NCBI GenBank assembly: GCA_964651505.1
Contig: CAZYXT010000017.1
Coordinates: 1-28,252, forward strand
Length of the DNA stretch: 28,252 nucleotides
Direction: 5' to 3'
From: Avisuccinivibrio_A sp964651505
Lineage (GTDB): Bacteria > Pseudomonadota > Gammaproteobacteria > Enterobacterales > Succinivibrionaceae
Each line of letters begins with the position of its first letter. Position 1 is the first letter of the stretch. The translations under genes and the position numbers were made by a program. Below are positions 19,844 through 28,197 of this stretch, in pieces. The notes under the pieces were generated by a model that saw only the letters and a list, made by a program, of their open reading frames with translations, ran no database searches and was not told where the DNA came from.

Positions 19844-21268
19844 ATGACGACCTTAAAACTCAATTGCGACACCCTGGTCATAGGTGCCGGCACTGCAGGG
19901 CTCAATGCCTTCAGGCAGTGCAGCGCCAAAGGCTACTGCATCTTGGTCGAATGCGGTCCTTTGGGCACCACGGCCGAGCGCAGCGGCGACACCCCGCTGA
20001 CGGCTCTTTTGGAGGCAGGCAGGGCTGCCGGGACGGCAGCGCAGCTTGACCGCTTCGGCATCAAGATGTTAGGCGAGCGTTTTGTAAGCCCCGATGAGGT
20101 GTTAAACGCCGTACGCACCATCAGAGCCCGCGCCACCACCGAAGTATTGTCCTTCATGTATAAGATCAACGAGGGACAAAGGCTGATCGGCAAGGCCCGC
20201 TTCATCGGTCAAAACGAGGCGATGGTCAACGAGGACATCTTGGTGACCTTTAAAACCTGCGTGATTGCCACAGGCTCCAAACCCTATATTCCTTACGAGC
20301 TTTCCGCCATAGGCGGGGCGATGACGGCCTCGGACTTGTTTGAAAGCGACAGGCTTCCTAAAAGCTGCGCCGTCTTCGGCTCGGGGGCCTCAGGCTTGCA
20401 GCTTGGGCTGGCGCTCAAACAATTGGGCGTGCAGACCACGGTGTTCGGCAAGGGCAAGCTTTGGCACTTTACCGACGATGCGGTGATCCCCGTTGCCCAC
20501 GAATTGCTGCACGAGTGCATGAATTTGCACATCAGCGCCACCCTTACGGCCATCGAAGAGCTCAAAGACGAGGGCTATGCCATCTATTACCTCGATGAAA
20601 ACGGCTGCGAAAACTTCATGGTCGCAGAGAAGATCATCGCAGCCTGCGGACGCATGGCCCGCACCGACGAGCTCAATTTAAAAGAGGCCATGGTGCAAAC
20701 TGACGAGCAAGGCTTTATCGCCGTGGACAACAAGACCTTGCAGACAAGCTGCCCGCATATCTTTGCCGCAGGAGATGCGGCCTGCGGGCTTAATTTCAGC
20801 GAGGCTGCGCAGCAGGGGCAATTTGCAGGCGACAATGCCGCCTCTTATCCTGTCATCCGCACCCGCAAGGTCAAGCCCCGCCTTGACATCCTGTTTACTG
20901 ACCCCGGCTGCGCCATCGTCGGCCGCACCCTTGATGAAATGAAAGAGCGCGCCCGCCGCGGCTTTCCTTTTGTCTGCTCGGAGGTGCGTTGCGAAAACGG
21001 CCGCTTCAGGCTGCGAAGGGCCGAAGGCGGCATCATCAGGCTGTATGTCGATGTGGAAACCCATGAGATCTTAGGCTCTGAGATGTGTTGCACGGGGGCC
21101 GAGCATCTTGCGCACCTGATGGCCATGGGCATGCAAAAGCGCCTTACCGTCGAAGATCTCATCAACTTTAACTGTTATCATCCTTGCATCGAAGAGTCTT
21201 TGGTGCAGGCTGCTCAGTCGGCCCTTAAAATCTTAAACCGCAAGAATATCAATCAATATGCTGCCTGA
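19844..21268 (+). CDS. Disulfide-reductase-family flavoprotein lacking both redox cysteines
   Basis: A 474-residue homologue of dihydrolipoamide dehydrogenase-type flavoproteins. It has the N-terminal FAD motif VIGAGTAGLNAFR (about residues 12-24), the NAD(P) motif VFGSGASGLQLGLALKQLG (about 177-195), the second FAD contact HIFAAGDAA and the C-terminal dimerisation domain with the catalytic dyad region YHPCIEESL (H446, E451). The relatives it most resembles have GTTCARVGCMPSK at the active site; here the same stretch reads GTTAERSGDTPLT, so the cysteines are A44 and D49. The protein should still bind FAD and NAD(P)H but cannot run the dithiol cycle. The frame is open and the rest well kept, so it is not a pseudogene. 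Its 3' end overlaps rdgB by 11 bases. Confidence 0.82.
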   Translation: MTTLKLNCDTLVIGAGTAGLNAFRQCSAKGYCILVECGPLGTTAERSGDTPLTALLEAGRAAGTAAQLDRFGIKMLGERFVSPDEVLNAVRTIRARATTEVLSFMYKINEGQRLIGKARFIGQNEAMVNEDILVTFKTCVIATGSKPYIPYELSAIGGAMTASDLFESDRLPKSCAVFGSGASGLQLGLALKQLGVQTTVFGKGKLWHFTDDAVIPVAHELLHECMNLHISATLTAIEELKDEGYAIYYLDENGCENFMVAEKIIAACGRMARTDELNLKEAMVQTDEQGFIAVDNKTLQTSCPHIFAAGDAACGLNFSEAAQQGQFAGDNAASYPVIRTRKVKPRLDILFTDPGCAIVGRTLDEMKERARRGFPFVCSEVRCENGRFRLRRAEGGIIRLYVDVETHEILGSEMCCTGAEHLAHLMAMGMQKRLTVEDLINFNCYHPCIEESLVQAAQSALKILNRKNINQYAA

Positions 21269-21863
21269 TACCGTGGTGCTGGCCTCGCGCAATGCCGGCA
21301 AATTAAAAGAGATAGAGGAGATCCTCGCCCCCTTTAACCTGCAAATTAAGCTGTTGTCGGATTTTACGCAGGATGAGGCCGAAGAGAACGGCCTGTCTTT
21401 TGTGGAAAATGCCCTCATCAAGGCCCGCTTTGCCGCAAAAGTCTCGGGGCTTCCTGCCATTGCCGATGACTCGGGTTTGTGCGTCAAGGCCTTAGGCGGT
21501 GCCCCCGGCATTTATTCGGCCCGTTTTTCAGGCTCTCGCAGCGATAAGGACAACAATGCCCTCTTGCTTCAAAAACTTGCCGATTTTAAAAAGTTTGAAG
21601 AGCGGGAGGCCTGTTATCGCTGCGCCATGGTCTATGTGAACAAATACGACGATCCCACTCCGACTGTTTGTCAGGCCTCCTGGAGCGGCACCATCGGCTT
21701 TGAAGAGCGCGGCAGCGGCGGGTTCGGCTACGATCCCCTCTTTATCGTGCACGGGCGCGCACAGACTGCAGCGCAGCTGCCAATAGAGATCAAAAATTTG
21801 ATGTCCCACCGCGGCAAGGCTTTAAAGCTGCTCTTTTGCGCTTTGCAAAAACGCCATGCGTGA
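21258..21863 (+). CDS. rdgB: XTP/dITP pyrophosphatase RdgB (HAM1 family)
   Basis: RdgB hydrolyses dITP, XTP and ITP to monophosphates, keeping deaminated purines out of DNA and RNA. The 201-residue protein has the family motifs in order: VVLASRNAGKLKEIEEIL (about residues 6-23), ENGLSFVENALIKARFAA (about 43-60), AIADDSGLCVKALGGAPGIYSARFSG (about 67-92), the substrate loop GFGYDPLFIV and SHRGKAL near the end. It overlaps the flavoprotein gene by 11 bases and lies 45 bases upstream of hemW, the same rdgB-hemW order as in enteric bacteria. ATG 21258 gives the expected short N-terminus. Confidence 0.95.
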   Translation: MLPDTVVLASRNAGKLKEIEEILAPFNLQIKLLSDFTQDEAEENGLSFVENALIKARFAAKVSGLPAIADDSGLCVKALGGAPGIYSARFSGSRSDKDNNALLLQKLADFKKFEEREACYRCAMVYVNKYDDPTPTVCQASWSGTIGFEERGSGGFGYDPLFIVHGRAQTAAQLPIEIKNLMSHRGKALKLLFCALQKRHA

Positions 21864-21908
21864 TCTTGAGGCTTTAAAAAGCGGCAAGACAAAAGCGGTC
21901 TTTGGCGC

Positions 21909-23060
21909 ATGATCAAAGATATAAATGACTTGGAGTGTGCCGATCTGCCCGTATCTTTATACGTGCACTATCCTTTTTGCCTGCGCAAATGCCCTTATTG
22001 CGATTTTTACTCGGTGCCAAAGCCGCGCTGCGGCGTCACCGATAAAGGCTATGTTGCCAAGCTGTGCGCGGATTTTAGGCAGTTTCTGCCGTATCTTGGC
22101 AGGCGCAAGCTTATCAGCATCTTTATAGGCGGGGGCACCCCCTCTTTGTGCGATCCTGCCTCCTTAAAGCTCCTTTTGGATGAAACAAGGGAGCATCGGG
22201 CCGAAGATTGCGAGATTACATTGGAGGTTAATCCCAAAACCTTAAATCGCCGCAATTTTGAAGACTATCTTGCCATGGGCATCAACCGCATCTCATTGGG
22301 GGTGCAAAGCTTTAACGACAGGTCTTTGGCAGCCTTGGGGCGCGTGCACCGCTCATCTGATGCGTTAGAGGCAGTCAAGCTTATGGCAAACAGGGTGCGG
22401 GTGAACCTTGATATCATGCACGGTCTGCCCGGGCAGAGCAAAGAGGATGCCTTGGCCGACCTTAAAATTGCCTGCGACAGCGGCTGCGAGCATTTGTCGT
22501 GGTATGAGCTTACGATAGAGGAGGGCACGCCCTTTTATGACAATCCTCCGCCTCTGCCCTGTGAGGATGAGCTTGCCGCCATCGAAGATGAGGGCTTTGC
22601 TTATCTTAAGGGACAAGGCTTTAAGCGCTACGAGGTGTCGGCTTTTACCCGCCGCATGCGCTGCCTTCACAATCAAAACTACTGGCGCTTTGGCGATTAC
22701 GCAGGGATCGGGGCAGGGGCCCATGGCAAGTTTACTTTCAAAACGCCCGCAGGCACCCTTAAGATTGTGCGCACCGTCTTTAATGACGATTACCAAGGCT
22801 ATCTTGAGGCTTCCCCTTCTTTTTGTAAGGTTGAGGCTGACGACATCGCTTTTGAGTATCTTTTAAACAGGCTCAGGCTCTTTGACAAGATAAGTTTTGC
22901 TCAAATGCACGCCTGTTGCGGCTTAAAGTTTGAGGGGGCGTTGGCAGATAAGCTTAAAAGAGCGCAGGATCTTAAGCTTCTTGAGCTTGACAAGACAGGC
23001 TTTGCTCTTACCTTGCAAGGCAAAATCATGCTCAACGACATTTTGGCCATGTTTTTGTGA
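21909..23060 (+). CDS. hemW: Radical SAM haem chaperone HemW
   Basis: A 383-residue radical SAM protein of the HemN/HemW family. HemW binds haem and helps insert it into respiratory enzymes; it is not the coproporphyrinogen dehydrogenase. The cluster motif CLRKCPYC (C24, C28, C31) sits in the typical YVHYPFCLRKCPYCDFYS; HemW lacks the fourth cysteine found after this motif in HemN, and phenylalanine follows here (CDF). GGGTPSLCDPASL, the SLGVQSFNDRSLAALGRVH segment and GLPGQS continue the barrel, followed by the HemN C-terminal domain. Start choice is weak: ATG 21909 has no clear ribosome binding site, so expression may depend on coupling to rdgB upstream. Confidence 0.9.
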   Translation: MIKDINDLECADLPVSLYVHYPFCLRKCPYCDFYSVPKPRCGVTDKGYVAKLCADFRQFLPYLGRRKLISIFIGGGTPSLCDPASLKLLLDETREHRAEDCEITLEVNPKTLNRRNFEDYLAMGINRISLGVQSFNDRSLAALGRVHRSSDALEAVKLMANRVRVNLDIMHGLPGQSKEDALADLKIACDSGCEHLSWYELTIEEGTPFYDNPPPLPCEDELAAIEDEGFAYLKGQGFKRYEVSAFTRRMRCLHNQNYWRFGDYAGIGAGAHGKFTFKTPAGTLKIVRTVFNDDYQGYLEASPSFCKVEADDIAFEYLLNRLRLFDKISFAQMHACCGLKFEGALADKLKRAQDLKLLELDKTGFALTLQGKIMLNDILAMFL

Positions 23061-23201
23061 ATGGCAAAAAATGGTAAGCTTAACCTTACTCCACAGAATT
23101 TTTACGTGCAGGCTTTACAATGAGTCGCTGCCTGCCCGGGATAATAACCCGATAACATTGAGGGGACCCGTGCACACCGCAACACATGCAGGAACTTAAA
23201 G

Positions 23202-25991
23202 ATGGCCAAACCCCAACCCTATAAATTTTTGGAAGAAGATTTGGGCAGCCCCCAAAATCCTCAAACCGATTTTAAGGCAGCCTTGTATCTTGTAAGCTGC
23301 CTTCACTCTTACGATTTTTCCTCCCGTTTTCACAAGCCCTCCTTCGTTGCCGCCATGCAGGCAGTCGGATTTTCAGGATCCGTCGATGCTTCCAAATTGG
23401 CCGACACGGTGCGCGGCCATTTAAAAGAGTTTGTAAAGCAGGGCCTGCTTTTGGAGTTTCGCGGCTGCTTTGTGCGGGCAAAGGGCCTCAAAGAGGTTGA
23501 AGGCACCGTCAAATCCTTAAGCGACGGCCAAATTTTGGAGCAGGGGGCGGCAAGCTTCAAGATCTTGTCTTTTGCGCGCAACCTCAGCCTAATCAAGGGC
23601 GATGCGGTCAAGGCCTGCATCTGCCCGCTGACCGGCATGGCGGTGGTAACGCAAATCACAAAGCCCGTGCTTAAGATCTTCGGCCTGTACGGACAGGAGG
23701 CAGGGGAGGGTTACATATCGGTGCAGGGCGAGCGCATGCGCTTTGTCCTCGGCGAGCGCGAAGTGCGCCGCTGCAAACGCGAATTCCCCTCGCTGCGCGA
23801 CAATGTCCTGGTCGCAGCCTCCATCGAAGAGCGCCCCGAGGAAGGCAACATCTGCACGGTGCGCATCGATTCTGTTTTGGACACGGTGCAATCGGTGCAG
23901 GATGCGGTCACGCAGGCCATTCTTACTTACAACATCAACCCCAAGTTCCCCGAGCTCGTGTCAAGGCAGGCCAAGCGCGTGCCGACTGAAGTTACGCAAG
24001 ATGACATTGCAGGGCGCGTGGACTTGAGGGATCTGCCGCTTGTGACCATCGACGGGGAGGATGCGCGCGATTTTGACGATGCAGTCTACGTGCAAAAAGA
24101 AGGATCGGATTTTGTCTTGTATGTGGCCATCGCCGATGTTTCTTACTATGTCAGAAGAGGCACCCTCATCGATAAAGAGGCCGCCGAGCGCACCACCTCG
24201 GTGTATTTTCCTTATTGCGTGATCCCCATGCTGCCCGAGCAGCTTTCAAACGGGATCTGCTCGCTCAATCCCAAAGTCGACAGATTGTGCTTTGTGTGCA
24301 AGCTTAGGATCGACTCTCACAGCGGCAAGACCCTCGAATACAAGTTCTTTGCGGCGGTGATGAACTCCCATGCCCGCCTCACCTATGATGAGGCTTATCA
24401 CATGATAACCCGCGGCGAGGCCTTAAATTCCGAGCATGAGGCCGTGGTCGGGGATGTGAAGCGTCTTTACGAGCTGTACTTGGTCCTCAAAAAACAAAGA
24501 CAGCAGCGCGGGGCCTTGAACATTGAAGGGGAGGAAGTGTCCTTTACCTTCGATGAGAATTTGCAGCCTGACGGCATCATTCCCTTGGAGCGCAACGATG
24601 CCCACATGCTCATTGAGGAGTGCATGATTGCCGCGAACGTGGCGGCGGCCGATTTTGTGATTGAGCACAAGGGCGACGGCCTCTTGCGCGTGCATGACAA
24701 GCCAACCTTAAAAAAGCTTGGTCCCTTTGGCGATTTTCTGGCAAGACGCGGCATCACTTATGCCCTGCCTGATGAGCCTTCTGCCAAGGATTTTGCCAAT
24801 TTGTTGGATCTTGTCAAAGAACGGCCTGACGCCTCGATCATAGGATTGATGCTCTTGCGCACCATGTCCAAGGCCGTCTATCAAAGAGAGAACATCGGGC
24901 ACTTCGGCCTGGCCCTCGGGCGCTATGCCCACTTTACCTCGCCCATTCGCAGGTACCCCGATTTAATCATTCACCGCATCATCAAGGCTTATCTTGTCAA
25001 AGAGGGCAAAGCCCTTCCCAAAATAGGCGAACATCATTACTCCAAGGCCGAGCTTGATGCCTTGGGGCAAAGGTGCACTGACAAGGAGATTGCCGCAGGT
25101 CGCGCCGAGTTTGATGTGGACAACAGCTTAAAATGCCTGTGTTTGCAAAAATATGTAGGATACACCGTGCAGGGCATTGTGTCGGCGGTGGCAACTTTCG
25201 GCGTCTTCATCACCTTAAAGGACTTTAAGGTCGACGGATTGCTGTTTGTGGGCGACATCGAGCACGGCCTGAGCCTTGAGGACTTTGAGATGGGGGAGGT
25301 TTTGCCCGTGAAGATCGCCCATGTCGATCCTTACGCGCGCAAGATCACCTTGCTGCTTGCCCCCGAGGCCATGACCAAGTCAAGGCGCAACAAACGCCTG
25401 CTTTCCATGGAGGCCGGCAGCAGCGATTTTGAAATAAAATTTGACGGCACTTTGGATCCGCAAGATAAAGCCTCGCTTTATGAAAACAACCGCCTGGCCT
25501 TGGACGAGCTTGACCGCTGCCGCAGATCTGTCTACGATGAAGCGCCTCTTGTCATCAAGCAAACCCCTCACAAAGATACGCCGATGAAGCCGCAAATTGT
25601 CACCATCGGCGCCGATCGCAAGGAAAGTTCGGCTCAAAAGGGGCGTCGCAGCAACAAGCTGACCGATGCCTTTGATGCGGTGGCGCCCTCAGGCGCCGAT
25701 GAGGGCGGGCGCTCCAAAAAACGCTCCAAAAACAAGGCGTTGGCGCAGGAGGCCGCAGACGGGCAGTTTTACGAGGGCAAAACCCTGCCTCCTTATGATG
25801 CGCAGGCGGCCGATGCAGGCTTTGACAAGTATCCTTTGCAAAAATTCTTGCAAAACTACAGGGGGTCAGGGGCCGTGCCCAAGACGTCTGATGCAACGAT
25901 TATAAATTACGCGCCCCCCGGGGTCTTTGAGATGCCCAAGATTGCCAAGGGCAAAAAGAAAAAGCGCAAGAAAAAGAACAGCAAGCGCTAA
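23202..25991 (+). CDS. rnr: Ribonuclease R
   Basis: RNase R is a processive 3'-5' exoribonuclease that degrades structured RNA and helps in rRNA quality control. This 929-residue protein has a winged-helix N-terminal domain (about residues 20-90), divergent cold-shock domains (about 95-235), the RNB catalytic domain with DGEDARDFDDAVYV (D284 onward, catalytic aspartates) and HFGLALGRYAHFTSPIRRYPDL, and an S1 domain (about 653-725). After S1 comes a tail of about 205 residues, roughly twice that of E. coli RNase R (813 residues in total). It is low-complexity and ends in the lysine cluster GKKKKRKKK. Both cold-shock domains are weakly conserved. ATG 23202 has AGGA about 13 bases upstream. rlmB follows, the usual order. 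Confidence 0.95.
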   Translation: MAKPQPYKFLEEDLGSPQNPQTDFKAALYLVSCLHSYDFSSRFHKPSFVAAMQAVGFSGSVDASKLADTVRGHLKEFVKQGLLLEFRGCFVRAKGLKEVEGTVKSLSDGQILEQGAASFKILSFARNLSLIKGDAVKACICPLTGMAVVTQITKPVLKIFGLYGQEAGEGYISVQGERMRFVLGEREVRRCKREFPSLRDNVLVAASIEERPEEGNICTVRIDSVLDTVQSVQDAVTQAILTYNINPKFPELVSRQAKRVPTEVTQDDIAGRVDLRDLPLVTIDGEDARDFDDAVYVQKEGSDFVLYVAIADVSYYVRRGTLIDKEAAERTTSVYFPYCVIPMLPEQLSNGICSLNPKVDRLCFVCKLRIDSHSGKTLEYKFFAAVMNSHARLTYDEAYHMITRGEALNSEHEAVVGDVKRLYELYLVLKKQRQQRGALNIEGEEVSFTFDENLQPDGIIPLERNDAHMLIEECMIAANVAAADFVIEHKGDGLLRVHDKPTLKKLGPFGDFLARRGITYALPDEPSAKDFANLLDLVKERPDASIIGLMLLRTMSKAVYQRENIGHFGLALGRYAHFTSPIRRYPDLIIHRIIKAYLVKEGKALPKIGEHHYSKAELDALGQRCTDKEIAAGRAEFDVDNSLKCLCLQKYVGYTVQGIVSAVATFGVFITLKDFKVDGLLFVGDIEHGLSLEDFEMGEVLPVKIAHVDPYARKITLLLAPEAMTKSRRNKRLLSMEAGSSDFEIKFDGTLDPQDKASLYENNRLALDELDRCRRSVYDEAPLVIKQTPHKDTPMKPQIVTIGADRKESSAQKGRRSNKLTDAFDAVAPSGADEGGRSKKRSKNKALAQEAADGQFYEGKTLPPYDAQAADAGFDKYPLQKFLQNYRGSGAVPKTSDATIINYAPPGVFEMPKIAKGKKKKRKKKNSKR

Positions 25992-26047
25992 GACAAAGCG
26001 CATTAATGACTCTTATATGAAGGCTGTAAGGCCGCCTTGAGGTTTAT

Positions 26048-26836
26048 ATGGTCAAATCCACCCGCCGCCCTGGCACTTTGTGCCTGTATGGCATCAACAG
26101 CGCCCAAGTCTTGACAGACAGGGCCCCGCAGCTTGTCCTGACGGCATTTGTAAGCCGCGAGCGCGCAGACGACAAGAAGATCAAGGCCTTAAAAGACAAG
26201 CTTGATTCATTGGGCATCAGCGTGCAAAGCGCGGCCAAAGCCAAGCTTGACGAGCTTACGGGCGGGGCCGTCCATCAGGGGATAGTTCTGACGATAAGGC
26301 CTCCTCAGAGCTGGGATGAAAATGATCTTGAGGACTTTTTGACCGCAAAGGCAGGGGAAAACCTGCTGTTTTTGGTGCTCGACGGGGTTACCGATCCGCA
26401 CAATCTGGGGGCTTGTTTGCGCTCGGCTTGGGCCTTTGGGGTTTGTGCCGTGATTGTCCCTAAAGACAGGAGCGCATCTTTGTCGGGGGCGGCCTTAAAA
26501 ACAGCCTGCGGTGCGGCTTTTGAAGTGCCCTTGTGCGCGGTGACCAATCTTGCGCGCACCTTGGAGAGGCTCCAAGAGCACAATGTCACGGTGGCAGGGC
26601 TGGCAGGAGAGAGCTCTTGTGAGTTGCATAAAGCTCCGCTTTCAGGCTCGATTGCCTTGGTGGCAGGCTCCGAGGGCGAGGGCATGCGTCATCTGACAAG
26701 GCAAAAGTGCGATGTCATCGTGCGCATTCCCATGCAGGAGGGGGTGGAAAGCCTCAATGTCTCGGTGGCAGCAGCCATCGGGCTGTATCAGTGCAGGATA
26801 AATCTTGACGGCATGAGCAAAAATCAGGATGCCTAA
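26048..26836 (+). CDS. rlmB: 23S rRNA (guanosine-2'-O-)-methyltransferase RlmB
   Basis: RlmB methylates the 2'-O of G2251 in 23S rRNA with S-adenosylmethionine. The 262-residue protein has an N-terminal RNA-binding domain (LCLYGINSAQVLTDRAPQLVLTAFVSRE, about residues 11-38) and a SPOUT knot domain with motifs LDGVTDPHNLGACLRSAWAFGV (about 114-135), VAGSEGEGMRHL (about 209-220) and the knot segment IPMQEGVESLNVSVAAAIGLYQC. It lies 56 bases after rnr and precedes the rpsF promoter, as in other gammaproteobacteria. The C-terminus extends about ten residues past the knot. Confidence 0.94.
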   Translation: MVKSTRRPGTLCLYGINSAQVLTDRAPQLVLTAFVSRERADDKKIKALKDKLDSLGISVQSAAKAKLDELTGGAVHQGIVLTIRPPQSWDENDLEDFLTAKAGENLLFLVLDGVTDPHNLGACLRSAWAFGVCAVIVPKDRSASLSGAALKTACGAAFEVPLCAVTNLARTLERLQEHNVTVAGLAGESSCELHKAPLSGSIALVAGSEGEGMRHLTRQKCDVIVRIPMQEGVESLNVSVAAAIGLYQCRINLDGMSKNQDA

Positions 26837-26936
26837 GCTTAAAAACGGCGCAGGCGCGGTTTATGAGGACAAGAGTGCGCCTTATTGCGTGACAAGTGAG
26901 GGCAGGGGGAAATCTTAAAATTTTCCCAAAAATTTC

Positions 26937-26964
26937 TTTACAAAACTCAAAATCTGAGTAGAAT
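26937..26964 (+). promoter_or_regulatory. rpsF ribosomal operon promoter
   Basis: TTTACA (26937-26942) and TAGAAT (26959-26964) are spaced by 16 bases. The sequence after the -10, TTTGCCCGT, is G+C-rich toward the predicted start near 26971, as in stringently controlled ribosomal promoters. This gives rpsF a leader of about 87 bases. Confidence 0.65.
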
Positions 26965-26979
26965 TTTGCCCGTTCAGTC

Positions 26980-27037
26980 ACGGGATTGTCCCGTAAGCTT
27001 CCTTGTCTTAAAGCCTGACTGAGGCTTTCAGATTTTT
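26980..27037 (+). promoter_or_regulatory. Structured rpsF leader with attenuator-like hairpin
   Basis: Two hairpins lie in the leader: ACGGGA-ttg-TCCCGT (26980-26994), and AAAGCCT-gactg-AGGCTTT (27010-27028), with T5 at 27033-27037. The second resembles an intrinsic terminator 20 bases before the rpsF start. In many bacteria the rpsF leader carries a structure bound by the S6:S18 complex for feedback control, with a CCG element; CCG occurs at 26991-26993 and 27039-27041 here, but I cannot confirm the motif by eye. Confidence 0.45.
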
Positions 27038-27057
27038 ACCGTAAGGGGCATTTATTC

Positions 27058-27468
27058 ATGCGTCACTACGAAATTGTATTCCTGGTTCACCCCGATCAGA
27101 GCGATCAGGTGCCGGGCATGATCGAGCGCTACAAGGGCGAGATCGAAAAGAATGGCGGCAAGATTCACCGCCTTGAGGATTGGGGCCGCCGTCAGCTGGC
27201 CTATCCCATCGAAAAACTGCACAAGGCCCACTATGTTCTGATGAACGTTGAGGCCGATCAAGAAGCCATCGACAACATCGAGAATAACTTCCGCTTCAAC
27301 GATGCAGTTATCCGCAATTTAATCATCCGCACCCGCGGTCCGATAACAGAGCCTTCTCCGATGGTCAAGGCCCGCGAGGAGCGCCGCGGTCGCGATGAGG
27401 ATGGCGAGCGCCGTCCCCGCAGGGATGATGATTATCGCGAGCAGCCTTCTGACTCTGACGAACAATAA
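27058..27468 (+). CDS. rpsF: 30S ribosomal protein S6
   Basis: S6 binds the central domain of 16S rRNA together with S18. The 136-residue protein has the full S6 fold: MRHYEIVFLVHPDQSDQVPGMIERY, then GGKIHRLEDWGRRQLAYPIEKLHKAHYVLMNVEA, and NFRFNDAVIRNLIIR. After residue 100 there is a charged tail rich in Arg, Asp and Glu ending SDSDEQ. Enteric S6 ends in a Glu tract lengthened by RimK; this tail is acidic but ends in Gln, so whether RimK acts here is unclear. It is first in the rpsF-rpsR-rplI operon, with rpsR starting 11 bases later. Confidence 0.97.
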   Translation: MRHYEIVFLVHPDQSDQVPGMIERYKGEIEKNGGKIHRLEDWGRRQLAYPIEKLHKAHYVLMNVEADQEAIDNIENNFRFNDAVIRNLIIRTRGPITEPSPMVKAREERRGRDEDGERRPRRDDDYREQPSDSDEQ

Positions 27469-27479
27469 GGAGAACTAGC

Positions 27480-27710
27480 ATGGCACGTTATTTTCACCGT
27501 CGTAAGTTCTGCCGTTTCACTGCAGAAGGCGTAACCGAGATCGATTACAAAGATGTTGCTCTGTTAAAGAACTATGTAACCGAGTCAGGTAAGATTGTTC
27601 CCAGCCGCATTACCGGTACCAGCGCCAAGTATCAGCGTCAGCTGTCCACGGCCATCAAGCGCGCCCGTTACCTGGCACTCTTGCCTTACACCGATCTTCA
27701 CAGCCGTTGA
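27480..27710 (+). CDS. rpsR: 30S ribosomal protein S18
   Basis: S18 pairs with S6 on the 30S platform. The 76-residue protein is nearly canonical: MARYFHRRKFCRFTAEGVTEIDYKDVALLKNYVTESGKIVPSRITGTSAKYQRQLSTAIKRARYLALLPYTDLH. AAGGAG precedes ATG 27480. The gene follows rpsF directly; the priB gene that lies between them in E. coli is absent here. Confidence 0.97.
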   Translation: MARYFHRRKFCRFTAEGVTEIDYKDVALLKNYVTESGKIVPSRITGTSAKYQRQLSTAIKRARYLALLPYTDLHSR

Positions 27711-27736
27711 TCGGCCTTATAGGAAGGAATTGCATA

Positions 27737-28186
27737 ATGGAAGTCATTTTGCTAGACAAGATCGCCCACTTGGGCGGTCTGGGTGACAAGGTTAAGGTTC
27801 GTAGCGGTTATGCTCGCAACTTCTTGTTACCTCAGAAGAAAGCCGTTATGGCTACTAAAGAGAACATTGCCAAGTTTGAGGCCCGGCGTGCCGAATACGA
27901 GGCTAAGATTGCTGCTCAGCTGGCCGAGGCTCAGGCCCGCGCTGCCCAGATCGAAGAGATTGCCACCGTTACCATTGCCGCCAACGCCGGCGATGAGGGC
28001 AAGCTGTTCGGCTCCATCGGCACCCGCGATATCGCCGAAGCTCTGACCGTATGCGGCTGCGAAGTTCACAAGAGTGAAGTTCGCCTGCCTGAAGGCGTGC
28101 TGCGTTCCACAGGTGAGTACGACATCACCATTCAGCTGCACCCTGACGTCAAGGCCGTCATCAAGCTGACCATTATTCCTGAGTAA
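27737..28186 (+). CDS. rplI: 50S ribosomal protein L9
   Basis: L9 binds 23S rRNA with its N-terminal domain and extends a long helix from the 50S subunit. The protein has 149 residues, the same as in E. coli: MEVILLDKIAHLGGLGDKVKVRSGYARNFLLPQKKAVMAT, the connecting helix (about residues 40-75) and the C-terminal domain with LFGSIGTRDIAEAL. ATG 27737 follows AGGAAGG; a longer frame from 27707 overlaps the rpsR end and lacks a site. The double stop TAA-TAA is followed 11 bases later by a tRNA gene with no terminator in between. Confidence 0.97.
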   Translation: MEVILLDKIAHLGGLGDKVKVRSGYARNFLLPQKKAVMATKENIAKFEARRAEYEAKIAAQLAEAQARAAQIEEIATVTIAANAGDEGKLFGSIGTRDIAEALTVCGCEVHKSEVRLPEGVLRSTGEYDITIQLHPDVKAVIKLTIIPE

Positions 28187-28197
28187 TAAAGGTTTTT

